From Hortaea werneckii (taxonomy: Eukaryota; Ascomycota; Dothideomycetes; Mycosphaerellales; Teratosphaeriaceae), in contig JBAOKB010000126.1 in NCBI GenBank assembly GCA_037044905.1, forward strand, positions 62,001 through 126,000: a stretch of DNA of 64,000 bases. Direction: 5' to 3'. A program made the position numbers and the translations under genes. Within the stretch, counting starts at the first letter, position 1. Each line of letters starts with the position of its first letter. Shown in pieces: positions 50,684 through 63,296 of the stretch. A model generated the notes under the pieces. The model made no database searches. It had not been told where the DNA came from and saw only the letters and a program-made list of their open reading frames with translations.

Positions 50684-52487
50684 TTAAATTTTCCTCCTTC
50701 GCACGCGCATGGTCGCACTCCTGTTCGGCATATTGTTGCCAAACAGTACTGTATTCATCGGTCTCCGCGCATAATGCTCCATCTCATAATTATGCAACAA
50801 ATAAGCTATGCTAATCTTAATAACGTGCGAAGCCAGCCACCGGCCGGGACTGGTAGCATCGAGTCAGTACATATGGAATCATTTCAGATTAGTTGAAGCA
50901 ATCATTAACGTACCAGGCGCCTTTGCCAGTCCCAAAATTAAGGTAAGCATCGCTGACGTTCACTACGGTCGAGCTGACCAAAGGAGCGGCCGGTCGCTGG
51001 CCGTCGACATTTTCTCCAAGAGTCCGCTTCCTGAAGCGGAATGGATCATACTGTATCCCGTTCTTGTAGATCTCGTCATCAGTATGGACACCGATGGTAG
51101 GTACTCCAAGGATCGTTCCGAAAGGGAGATGGTCGCCGCTTGGGAGATCAATCCCACCACGAGCGAGCACCTTGCGTTCTGCAACGATGAGAGACACTGG
51201 GTTGCAGCGAAAGCTCTCACGTATTGCACTTTCAAGATACCCAAGGCGTGAAAGGAGAGCGGGATCAGCCCAGCCTTGGGCACAGCTCTCAAGGGCCGAT
51301 GCTATTTCGTTATGTAGAACTTCAAGAACACCACTTTCTGGGTCCGTGGACAGGAGGTCGTACAAGGCATTCGTTGTTGCGCTCTTCACCGCCGGGAATG
51401 CAGCGGGGATCTGGATTCCGATCAGCCGCAGTGCAGGCGGGTCGACAGATTGAGTGTAAGACTTACCATTAGCGCTAGCCGGCGCGACAGATCACTAGGA
51501 CTGCAGCGGACGACCTTCCCAGTCTTCAGCAGAGTCTCTGTTGCCCACGTAATTAAATCTTGCGGCGCATGATAGTCGAGCTTGGGATCTTGTAGGCTCT
51601 TGGCGATATTCGCGAATCGCTTTTCCACCAGCGGATCAAACCAAGTCTTCAGCAATTTCCGCTGCCTCCAAAGAGTGACACTACTCAACAACCATCCAAA
51701 AATCGGCTTGAGGAATTTTGGAAGGATGCGGCCAACCACGATGGAGCTGATGCCAAATGCTTTTGTGAAGCCGGCGACATCGTCACGAAATGTTGGCTCT
51801 CGACAGACCGACTGGCCAACAAGCACATGCGTAAGAGCTGTGAACACGGTCTTATCAACGGTCTGCCACACGTTGGCATCCACCCAATTCTCTGTGTCCT
51901 CGCCAAGGGCTTCGTCGACATTCTGCTTGATCTCATCTGCGAGCTCCCCTTGCAATTTGAAAAGATTCCGCGTCATCTTCTTATGAATGACTTCAAGGAA
52001 GATTTGGTCAATCTGGTCATTCCGTTCGGGGAAGATCATGTCAAGCGCGAACTTGTCATAGCGAGCCTCGTGAATCCCCAGCACATCTTGTGATTGATCC
52101 AGAACCCACGGAATGGCGCTCCTTGGTGTCATGACAGTGGGATGTAAGGCAACATCAGGTTTGATGAAGAAGCCGTCTATTTTGCCAAACTGCCGACCTG
52201 TTAGTAACGAATATGGCCTTGGAGCAGTGCAAATTCCATCATACAGCCTGATGGCCAAGTCTCAGCGAAGAGATTGTGTTGGTACTGTCGCGAATGCACG
52301 CTCTGACCCGAGGGAACCACTCGCTCTTGATGTCCACCCATGGCAGATTGGCCGAATGAGCCCGTAAATAGCCCTCGAGCGCAAGTAGAACGCAAAATGC
52401 GGAGATAAAGAATACGAAAGGAAGTGCCCACGCCTTCACACTGATGCAGGCAAATGTGGCCGACACGCTTTGAACTGTGCCAGTCAT
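50684..52487 (-). CDS. Cytochrome P450, copy 2, motifs intact
   Basis: P450 monooxygenase, paralogue of the preceding gene in the same orientation. Four exons (52487-52245, 52189-51467, 51410-50914, 50849-50684) with introns of 55-64 nt give 542 aa, in frame throughout. The first acceptor chosen is CGGCAG at 52190; the upstream TACTAACAG gives a frame with an early stop. Features are the membrane anchor (ALPFVFFISAFCVLLALEGYL), FIKPDVALHPTVMTP, an I-helix region PAAFPAVKSATTNALYDLL, an intact K-helix RESFR (ExxR), YDPFRFRKR, and the heme loop NFGTGKGACPGRW, with Cys restored by splicing. The same intron positions in both copies support a tandem duplication. The natural substrate is unknown. 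The gene lies about 300 bp from the RIP-mutated retroelement block. Confidence 0.85.
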
Positions 52488-52800
52488 GACGGGCCCCTAC
52501 AGTGAGATGTTTGACCGGGCCCAGGGGCCGCAGCAGCATAAGTAGCACACTCAATCCCGGCAGGCTCTCGACATCTGCATAGAATGCGTCGCTGTTTGAA
52601 GGCGGAAAGGCCCACTTAGGGCTTCCCAACTTGGTTTGGTCGCAAGAGTGCAGCAGTGTTATCACACGACCTTACCGGAATCAGTTACTAGGTCGCAATT
52701 TTTCCGCGAGGGGCCTAGATGAGCACACGCTGTTGCAACGATTGCGTAAATGCGTGAAGGCAATAGTAAAGCGTAAAATGGCGCGAGCAATTTTTAATCT
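52488..52800. other. Last normal-composition sequence before the AT-rich block
   Basis: Promoter of P450 copy 2. CpA and TpG are present up to about 52,770 and then almost vanish. Confidence 0.6.
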
Positions 52801-55210
52801 ATTTACAAAGTAAGCTAGAGCGTCTCTCTTACTACGTTTAAGATAGTCATTTTTGGACCTTCACTAAAATATTTCTATATAATATAAAGTCTAATTCCTA
52901 ACACTCTCTATTACTTTAACTATTAATATATCTAAAGGTTTTAAAAATATTAAATAGATTTAAGTTTAGAAGTTATAATTTAAAAAGCTATCTCTTATAG
53001 GTAAACTATATAAGAACTAGTACTATTTCTATAGTATAGTAGATCTCGACAACTATACTTAGGAGGACTTTAAGCGCTTTATATATAACTTAGTTAAAGA
53101 TCTAGTAAACTATAGCCTTAGTATAACCCTAGCCTATAAGAGTGCTTACTAAGGAGAGTATTAAAGTACTTATGCCTTTACTACTAAACTAGCTACCCTT
53201 AAAGAATAGCTCTCTACCTATATACTAGAGTAGTATATATAGTACCTACTTACTAAGCTATAGTACCCTTTATAAACTATAATTATAATATACTATAAGG
53301 TACCTATATACTACTAGGACCTTATCTCTCTTACTATAAGATTAGAGGTAGCTACTAGAAAGGAGTATATAGATATTAAGCGAGAATTAGCTAAAGTACT
53401 ATAAAAGGGGCTAGACTAGAAGAGATCTTACTAATCTAATAAAAGTAATAACTTAGAACTATTAGGCGCTACTATAAGGCTATACTAAAGGACTAGTAGT
53501 AGCGCTAGTAGAGAGTCTAAGTAGAAGCTTATATACTAAAATAATAACTAAGAAAGGTATTATTAGAGTTAATATATAAAACTAAAAAAGGTTAGTAAGA
53601 TAGATAAAAGCAAAGTATAGATAAAGAGTAAGCCTAACAACTAAAGGGATAAGAGGACCTAACTTATCTAGAAAATCTTAGTTAAATAAGGGTAAGCTAT
53701 CTAAAAGCCTATAAGGAGTAGTTAAAGTATAGGGAAGACGCATATCTATAGCCTACCTTTTAAATAATCTAGCTAAAATTAATATAATTCCCTAATACTT
53801 TACTTTATAGCTAAACCTAAAAAGAATAAAGGATACGCTACTATCTTCTATAAAGTCCTTTTATAGTAAAAAAGGCTATTATAGAAAGGTATATATAGTA
53901 AAATTACAACTTACTAATTTTTTAAGTAAAGAATATAGTACTATAAGTATTTTCTATATAGTAGAAATAGTAGGTAGTTATAAGACTACCCCTAAATTGT
54001 TAGAGCTATAGTAGAGAACTAGTAGAGAGTTAGTAGTACCTAAGGCAAGAGAGGGCTAAGTTAATAGGCTCTACTAGGCCTTAGTAGTAGTATTTTAAGG
54101 AGAGCGTATATAGAGATCTAAGAGGTATAGAAAAGTTACTATTTAAGTAGGTAGTTACTATATTACTACTATATTACTCTATTATTACTCTACTAGTATT
54201 CTAATAACGCTTTAACTAGTTACCCTATCTATAGGTTAGCTTTCTACTTCTTTTCTATCTATATTGTTAAGGTTAGATAGGCTAGTAGTTAAGTAATTAT
54301 AATAATAGAACAACGTAGTAGTAGTCTAATACCTAAAGAAAACCTTACTATAAGGAGTAGAACCTAAATAGACTACTAAACTCTATTAACTAGTAGATAA
54401 CGGGGCGCTATACTAGGCTTCTACTAGACTATACGAGGTCTAATAGTAGATAATATATAGGAGAATATAGTTACTATGTCGGAGGATTAAATCTACTAGA
54501 TAGTAGAAAAATAAGTTAAAGCTACCCTCTAGGAATAAGGATAGAAGAGGTAGGCTAATAATATTATACTATTACCCTAACTCTAGAATAACTACTATAA
54601 TAAGGATAATAAAGAAGAGCGTTAGGGGGCTACCTCTATTATAGGACTAATTAATGCTCGTAACTATATCCTAACTAAGGCTCCTTCTATTAGCGAAAGT
54701 ATTTATAATACTAAAAGTAGGTAGAAGAGGAACTTCTCCTTATAGTACCTTAAGGAGTATAGAGGTAGTTCTATTAGTAGAGTATAAGCGTTTATCTAAA
54801 GCTATAAAATAGTATTCTATATATAACTATATATCTACTATTACTAGATTAATAAGTATGTATATACTATCTCGCGCTTTATAGGAGCTATATTAAAAAA
54901 CTAGCCTATAAAGAAAAAGTAACTTAGTAAGTACTAAATAACTTAGATAGTCCTCTAGGCTTAGATAGTAGACTAGGAACAATATCCTTTAAACTATAGC
55001 GTTACGTATATAGTCTAACTGTTTAATAATAAGATAGTAGAAAACTAAGGAGTAGAAAACTATACTATTTTCCTTAAAAATAGCGAGGCGGAAATTAGTA
55101 TAGATAAGATAGCTAAAGAGTAGAAATACTATTTAATTATTGCTAGTATTACTAAGAGCCTTCGTAACTACCTCCTAGAATAATAGACTATTCCCCTTTA
55201 TTAGACTAAC
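52800..55210 (+). mobile_element. RIP-degraded retroelement fragment with gag-like frame
   Basis: AT-rich sequence with almost no CA or TG dinucleotides. On the plus strand from about 54,700 to 55,230 one frame reads like a Gag capsid region (LKEYRGSSIS, SYKIVFYI, KYVYTISRFIGAILKN, NYSVTYIV, SITKSLRNYLLE). It is broken almost only by TAG and TAA, as expected when RIP turns CAG/CAA glutamine codons into stops. No intact gene. The left end and family are undetermined. Confidence 0.6.
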
Positions 55211-55449
55211 TATAAGGTATAGTATTATGCTATAGGGATAGTAGAATACTATAGGGCTTATAGGAGAGAAAGGATACGTCTATAATAGGTCTACCTTTAT
55301 ATTCTCTAGTAAACGTAAGAGTCTAAAAGCTATATATCCTCTTTTAAGTCTCCCTTTTCTATCTTAGCCCTAGTTCGGTAGAGGTCTAGTAGGGGTTACG
55401 TAATACCTCCTCTCGTAACCTCTAACTACCCCTATACTAGGTCCTTATA
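55211..55449 (-). repeat. 239-bp LTR-like direct repeat, left copy
   Basis: Begins TATAAGG and ends CCTTATA (7-bp inverted termini). If RIP changed TG to TA and CA to TA, the original ends would be TG...CA as in LTRs. It aligns along its full length, without length change, to 63058-63296. Most differences are C/T or A/G. Confidence 0.8.
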
Positions 55450-56219
55450 GATACCTCCCCTCTATACTAGCGTCCTAATAGCGTTTTTGTAATAGTATAT
55501 AGTTATATAGGTTAGGGGCGCATTTTAGTACGAATTTATAGTAGTTTATAGTATGTTTATAGGGGGTCTATACTTACTATACTAACTTATGTAAGCTACC
55601 CTACTATTAGGTACAAATCGTAGCTAACATAACTTAGGTATAAGGTATACTATATTGCGTTATAGAGTCTAGCGACTTAGTTTATATATATAGTTTAGTA
55701 GGGCTTTGTACGCTATCCGCTATTTATATATATAACGCTTACTACTATATACTTTGTCTCTGCTTTGCTAGCGATTCTAGTAATAATACTACCTAGATAT
55801 ATACATTTTCCTACTATAGTACTTCCTCTAATATTTTTCCTATTATACTACCTATAGACATTATATATATTATATTACTACTATAGTATCTTTATTATAG
55901 CGGGCGCTTATACTAACGGGTGTTAGGTCCTTAGTACTATCGATAAGAATCTCCTTATAAATATATACTACGAGTAGGTAGATACTAATCTCGACCTTAA
56001 CGCTCTAATCTAGTACGTATATTACAAACTTTATAGTAAGTCTATTATGTATAGTTACCTCTATAAGTAGCTAAACTATAGAATATACAAATTCTACTAC
56101 TAGAACTATAACCTAAGATATAAGTTAGTATATATAAATCCCCTTTAGATCCCTTATAAATACTAAGATTCCCTTAGGTCCCTACCTATTTCTAGAGCTA
56201 AGTTAACTATATCGTAGCG

Positions 56220-57900
56220 CTAAGGTTATCCTATATATACGTAATAGAACGCTATCTAGAAGCCTATATATACAAGTAGGCTAGAGCTAACAAGACTATC
56301 TAGATCCGCGCTAAACGCCTAGCGCTTACTACCTAAACCCTTAATTGCGAGTTACAAGATATAGAGAATAGTATAGCTTAGCGTAGTAAGAATATTAGGT
56401 TGCTACTCTATCGCCCCTAATCTACTACTAAATACGTTAGCTAATATAACGAGGATAAGTATATAGAACGTAGTATATATACTATATAGATGCCCTCTAC
56501 TTACCTTATAGGCGAACTCTACGTAAGTTATATTTTTATTAGTAGCTATTTGTAGAGGGTTTACTAACATTTAACTAGGAGATAGGCTTATATTTAGCTA
56601 GCCTAGTCGACTACTTAAAGAACCTAACTCTAAATTAGTACTCCCTTACCTAGGGTAGTTCTAATACTTGTCGCTTATTAGTACGCTATATCTAAGTTAA
56701 CCCTATCCTATTAAGCCTTCTACGCTGCTAGCCTCCTTTGTTTTAATAGAGTTACTACTAATACTAGTACGACGACTTTATATATCCTAATAATAAAGTA
56801 GTAGAATAGATAGATCTCTACTCCGCTAGCGAATCTAAGATACTAGAGAAGACTAATATAGATAATAACTACGTCCTACTAAACCACTATTAATACGCCC
56901 TCTATAATAGGTATACTACCTCTAAAGATAAAGAGAAGAATAGATATAAGCGTAAGCGCATAGACTATAGGGGGTCTAGTAGTAGATATAATAGGACTAG
57001 AACATAAGACTAACGTCGCTATACTAATTGCTAGGGGTTCGAGTATAATTTATATAGTATAGGTATAACGCGTAACTATAATGTCCCTAGTATTTCTATA
57101 GAGGTAGTCTATCTAAATACTTAGTATTATAAGAAGAGCTATCGTACGTACAACTAGCGCTCTCTATTACTATTCGACAATATCTCTATAGATTACTACT
57201 AACGCTAGTATAACCTAATACCCTCTCTAGTCGAGAGGAGTAGTTACTATAACTATTATAAGTCTAGTAGCGATTTCGTTTATAACTACTATAACAACTA
57301 TACTACCTATAATAGCTATAATACCTATAATAGTAAGGAGGACTATACTATAAGTAGCGGTTTAGGTCTAGTAGAGGACTATAACTATACTTGTCCTCGC
57401 TATCCCTTTATAGAGGAGGTAAGTAAAGAGGAGTAGTAGGACTATCGCTATACCTACTTTATCTCCCCTACTAAGGAGTCTCTATCTATCTATATAGTAT
57501 ATACCTAGGCCAAAAAGGCTAACGCTATAGGTACGTAGGCAAATATAACTTAGCTAGTAGGCGCTACTCTATAGGGCTAGTAGGCTACTCCTTCTACGAC
57601 TACTACTATATACGTCGGATAGGCTACTCTAGGAATTGCTAGCAGCGTCGCCTTATAGCTAGCTACGTCCTAGGTCTATTAGATAATAAATATATAATTA
57701 CCTCCTATATATACCTCTTCCTATCTCCCTATTAGGTCCGCTTTATAGAGACTAGATAGTTTACCTTTCTTTAGCTTAATAGAGGCGGCTTCGTACTATA
57801 TATTGCTACTCTCTATATAGATAACCCCTATAATAGGGTTTTAGGTTATACCTAGTAGAAATTAGTAATATACGTTCTCCTATATATATGTAACTATAGA
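56220..57900 (+). pseudogene. Degraded plus-strand reading frame inside the element, antisense to pol
   Basis: By eye, extended hydrophilic reading in the plus direction, with stops that are only TAG or TAA. One part (about 56,740-57,660) is rich in Ser, Asn, Lys, Arg, Glu and in Tyr probably derived from His. No known domain is recognised. It lies between the pol end and the left repeat. It could be an additional antisense ORF of the element, a gag of another inserted element, or chance openness, because TGA cannot occur where TG is depleted. Confidence 0.3.
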
Positions 57901-60900
57901 TTGTTAGAGGTTTAGTAGGAGTTTAATAGGGGTTTAGTAGAGGTTTATCTTAGTACTTTCTATTTTATAAATTTTTTATATTTTTGTTTTTATCTATTAC
58001 AATTTACTAGGGTAATAGAATAGAGGAGATTGTTTTTATATTGTTTTTAAGTATATAGGAATACTATAGTATATACGTTATATGTTTAACTACCTCTCCT
58101 TCTTTATAGGGGGTTCGTCTAATACTAAGTCTCTAATAACTTACTTATATCCTAGAAACTACTCGGATCCTACTAGGTGTCCTATTCCTTATTATATCCT
58201 ACCTATTGTAGGCAATACTTATATACTCTGTCTCGTGTCTACTTATCTATAATCTTCTCTACTTCCTAAGTAAGTTCGCTATTTATATTAATATTAAGTT
58301 CCGCTATATTTAGTATAGCTTTGCTAGGTCTTTAGTAGTATAGTATAAGTAGTAACACGTAGAATATATGATAGATCTTATATTTCTCTAGAAGAAATAG
58401 GTAATATACTTACTTACCCCTATACTCTATAATCGAAAATAGTCCTACAAACTTAAAAGAGAGCTTTTTACTCTACTTTAGCTTTAGGTTCTTTATACTT
58501 AATAGTATAAGATTACCTAGCTTATATATCTTCGCGATATATCTATTATTATAGTACTTATACTATTGTTCCTAAGTATAAAGAAGCTATGTCTTTGCCT
58601 TTTTCCTATAGGCTTATAGCTCTTTAATCCGCTATATAGCAAGTAGCGCCTCCCCTTTATAGTAGACATCCCTATATACCTCTAACTATTATAGGTCTAA
58701 ACTATATATAAAACAAAATAGGGTTATTCTAGTACTACTATATAGGGTATTATTATACGTAAATTTAGGAAATAGTAGTACTTATAACTAGTTTATAGGG
58801 TGTTCGCTATAGAATGTATATAAGTATAACTCTAGAGTTTAGTTCTACTATTCTATCTATCTATTAGTTTATAGATAATATGCGGTACTTAACCTACGTT
58901 TTATTTAATATTAGAAACATATTTCTATCTAAAAAGTAGATATAAATAGTACCCCTCTATCGCTTATAATTCCCTTAGGAAACCTAAATCTTATAACAAC
59001 ATTATAGAGAAAAGCTTTTATAAAATCTAAAGCCTTCTAATCCTCTCGTATAGGAATATAGATTAACATCTTTAATAATCTATATATAACGACTAGTATT
59101 AAGTTATATATAATCCTAGCCTACGTTATAGGAGGTAGCGCTATAATTAAATCTAAACTTACTTCTTTAAAGATCTCTTACGGGATTAGTAGTAGTATAA
59201 GCTCTTTAAATAGGAGCCGTTTTAGAGACTTTATTCTCTAGTATGTTATATATATTTTAATATAGTTACATATATCGCTATCTATCTTAGGCTAGTATAT
59301 TATATAGTAGATTAGATTTACTATCTTAGCAATACTAAAGTGTCCTACTAGAATAGAATTATAGTATAAGGAGATAATCTCTTATTATACTACGGCATTA
59401 TTTAGGATATATAGTCTCCTATTATAATATAATAGGTCTTTTTTATTAAACCTCTAAGGTTAATGTTTCCTATAGGAGGTTTGTAGGATATCTAGCTTCC
59501 TCTTTTAAGCGACTAAGTTGTCTAATTGTTATAACGAGGTTATAATTAAGAGGAAGTCTTTACTTATATCTCCTAATACGGTTTCGCTTATAAGGATAGT
59601 ATAGATTATAAAGTAAGGCGTCTACTATATACATCTAGCGTAGCTAGCGTCCCTATCTAACGTATCTAAACTATAGTTTATAGCTAGTTTAGCTACTAGC
59701 AATTAGCTAGGCGTAGCTATAGACATACTACTTTCTATCTATACCTAGGTAAATATAACTTTAACGACCTATAATATTATATTCCTATTAGCTAACGCTA
59801 ATTTATACTAGAGGGTCGGTAGTAGACTATTAATAGCTATATTTTCTATCTAATAGTCTAGTCTTCTCGATAGGGCGTTAGTTAGGTTTTGTACCCTAGG
59901 TTAATAATAGATCTCGAAGTTAAACTAAGTAAGATATAGAGCCTATCTAGCCTACCTAGCATTTAGCTTTTATATAGTATTAATTCCCTATAGGTTATTA
60001 TAATCTATAAACACTTTAACCTTATACTTTATACTAGCAAAGTAGTATCTCTAACACTTAAAATAGTATACAACTATAAGGAGTTCTTAGTTATATATTT
60101 CGTAGTTCCTCTTAGTAGGTTGTATCTTTTAAGATATAAAGGCAATTAGATACTACTTACTATCCTTAAAGAGCTATAAGAGAATCCCTAATAATCTAAA
60201 GTTAGAGGCGTCTATTTTAAGCTTTATTTTTAAATTAGGGTTAAAATGTCTTATTAGTAGTATTAAGGAGAATATAGTTTTTAAGTCCTCAAAAGTCTAC
60301 TAAGTATCTATAGTCTATTCGTAGGGTATATTACCCTTTAATAGGTTAGTTATTAGTATAGTACGTTTTGCGTAGCCTTTAATAAACCGCTAGTAGAAGT
60401 TTATAAAGCCTAAAAAGGATTAAAGTTCCTTTATATCCTTAGGTAGTAGCTAATCTATAATAGTAGATACCTTTACTAGATCTGCTATAACTCTATTATA
60501 GGTAATTATAAACCTTAGGAACTTTACCTCCTTTATAGTAAACGTATACTTCTTTAAACCTATAAATAGCTCTACTATTTATAGGTAGTCTAATACCTAT
60601 CTAATAGCCTTCTAGTATATATTAAGGTCCTTGCTATAGGTATAAATAAGAATGTTATCTAGGTATACTATATATATAGTATCTAAGAGACCCGTAAGGG
60701 ATTAGTTAATATAAGCCTAGAAAGTTACGGGTACATTTATAAGACTAAGGCATTACTTTATATTTAAAGTATCCGTACTATATTTAGAAGGCGGTCTTCT
60801 ATTTGTCGCGCTCTTAAATCTTAATTTAGTAGTAGGTATCCTTTAGGTCTAGTATAATAAAGTACTTCGCTCCTACTAATTAGTCTAATATTTTCTTAAT

Positions 60901-63057
60901 AAAAGGGAGCGGACAACAATCCTTAATTATAATAGAGTTTAACGCTCGGTAGTCTATATATAGCCTAAGCTTGCTGTTTAGCTTAGATATAAATAGTAAG
61001 GGAGCCCTAGCTACGCTAGTACTATATTAGATCTAGCCTCTTATTAGTTTAGTTTCGAGATATCCCCTTAAGACTTTAAGCTTATAGCTAGAAAGGGAAT
61101 ATAGTAGTCTATAGGCTAGCTCCTTACCCTCCTACAATTTAATAGTATAGTCTATAGTATAATATAAGGGGAGTATTATTACTAAATTACCGTTAAAGAC
61201 ATTAGTCCTAGAGAGGCTTAGGAACCTTTAGAGATTATACTTAGATATTCCTAAAGAAAATTATAGAGGGTTTATTAAGTATTTAGTACCTTACCTATCC
61301 TACTAGGTAGACGCCTTATAAGGCGTCTTAATAGAGAAGATTCTCTACTAATTCTATAGAAAGTAGGTCTAAATCCCTCGTAGTAATACCCTATTACTAT
61401 ATCCTAGGGCTATTCTAGATATTAATTCCTAGATACTTAAGGGTATATTGTCCTATTAAGATATCGGTAGATCCCTAATTAACTTTATATACTAGGACGG
61501 TATGTTTCTATATTACCCCTATATAATCTATTATTATAAGGGGTAATTTATAAGCGCTATAGTAGGTAGTATACTAATCCTATAACTATAAGAGGTTTAG
61601 GAGAGTAGCCTTAGTAGGTTATAGGTTATACTATACTATAGTCTAGTAGGAGATAAGGGTTACTTAGGTACCTATATCTAGTGTAGCTTAGACTAATTAT
61701 ATTCTAGTAGGTGTTTAGAGGATTACTATATAAGTAATCTCCTTCTCTACTTTAATATTCTATTACCTCTTTATTAGTAGAGCGTTAGTAACGAGGCCTA
61801 TCCTTTTCCTAGCTTTATAGGCAACTAGTTTAGATTACTCTAGTTACGTTAGTTTCTTACAATTCTAAGAGTAGTAGCCTTTCCTCTAATAGTTATAGTA
61901 ATATAATATCTTACGGATATTACCTAGGTTATTAGTCTTGTCTCTTTATAGGTTATAGATTTAGCTAGTTATATCTTAGCTTTTAAGGAAGCGTACAATG
62001 TCTCTATAAACCTATTATAGGCTTCGTACGCTTTCTATCCTTTATATTCTTCTTAAGGCAAGTAGCTAGGTTATAGAGGTCCTTATAGTCTTATAGTACT
62101 ATATTATAATTTGTAATAGTAATTTATAAGTTCTTCTTAAGGCATAAGTAGAAGTAATATAGCCTCTATTTAGAAGTATATAGATCTAGCTATACTTCTA
62201 GTATTTCTATATATATTAGGAACTAACGAGCTAATTAGCTATTACGCTATTTCGTCTCTATATATTTCTTATATATATCGAGTAGGCGCGCTACTAGGTT
62301 ATTAAGGAGGTTTAGTAGGAAGGTAGTAAAATAGGGCTACGTTATAGTCTCTCGTTTAATAGGGTTTACTATCTACTAATTTACCTAGTAGTCCCTTAGG
62401 TTACCTTAGAGATATTATATTGCCTATATAATCTTCTATATATCCTTCTTATATAGGTATAGAGCCTATAGGAAGGCGATATTATAGGTAAGGACAAACT
62501 TAATATACTCCTTAATAGACTTACCTTTATATATAGGTAGTTCCTTAATAGGCTACTTTGTTACCCTTAGTTCCTCTATAATTAGTATGCTCCTCTTAAT
62601 AGCTACCTATTCTTCTAATAGCTCTTATATTAATTTACGCCTAATAGTCTTAGAGTCGCCTAGGTCCTAGTTAAGATCCGCGTTACGTTCTCTAAGCTTC
62701 TAAATCCTTTAAATAATAAATAGTCTTAACTTCTCTTCTTCCTCTTATAGGAGGTTTTAAAGTTTTTTTAAGGTTATGCTTTCTTCTATTCTAATATTAA
62801 TAGGGATGCCTATTAACTTATATTACTCCCTCTCTTATTCTTATACCCTATTTATAGAGGGTTTAGAGGGGGTATCTATTTAATATAAGGTTTCTAATTC
62901 TTCCTTACCGAGTTCTTTAATTTAGGAGGGATTTCTATTAGGCATTATATACCTTGTTAGCGTTATACCTATAGCCTTATTCTAAGAGGTATTCTATTAT
63001 AACTATATAGACAGTATCCTCGAGCTCCTACCCCTTTAAAGGGTTAGACATTTACTC

Positions 63058-63296
63058 TATAAGGTATAGTATTATACTATATAGATAGTAGGATACTATA
63101 GGGTTTATAGGAGAGAAAGGATATGTCTATAATAGGTCTACCTTCATATCCTCTAGTAAATATAAGAGTCTAAAAGCTATATGTCTACCTTTAAGCCTCC
63201 CTTTTCTATCTTAGCCCTAGTTTAGTAGGGGTCTATTAGGGGTTATATAATACCTCCTCTTATAACCTCCGACTATCCCTATACTAGGTCCTTATA
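63058..63296 (-). repeat. 239-bp LTR-like direct repeat, right copy
   Basis: Same length, same orientation and same TATAAGG...CCTTATA termini as the left copy. In the minus direction a gag-like frame starts only 7 nt after it, leaving no obvious primer-binding site. On its other side lies another pol tail. Confidence 0.8.

Larger units (their letters stand above)
55211..63296 (-). mobile_element. Degraded Ty3/Gypsy LTR retrotransposon (or nested pair)
   Basis: Bounded by two 239-bp direct repeats. On the minus strand the order is gag, with a start-like ATG at 63051, capsid-like sequence near 62,560-62,280 and a CCHC-type zinc-knuckle remnant near 61,930-61,860. Pol follows: reverse transcriptase around 61,030-60,640 (YRALN at 60938-60952), integrase around 59,400-58,800 (GHFS.AK and ISDRG), and an Int C-terminal region to about 58,350. 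Every frame is broken by TAG/TAA, and many His-type positions read Tyr, consistent with RIP. The RT active site reads YLDN, not YLDD. About 2.9 kb between the pol end and the repeat at 55.2 kb is not explained by gag-pol. Five-base flanks CTAAC (left) and CTACC (right) match at four of five positions. Not functional. Confidence 0.75.

Noticed and set aside
47559..52487. Secondary-metabolite gene cluster around the two P450s
   Set aside because: No terpene cyclase, polyketide synthase, NRPS or pathway regulator is present; one P450 is probably impaired and the transporter is truncated.
57025..57050. GGGGTTCGAG resembling a tRNA B box
   Set aside because: It sits in RIP-mutated retroelement sequence, and no acceptor or D arm can be drawn around it.
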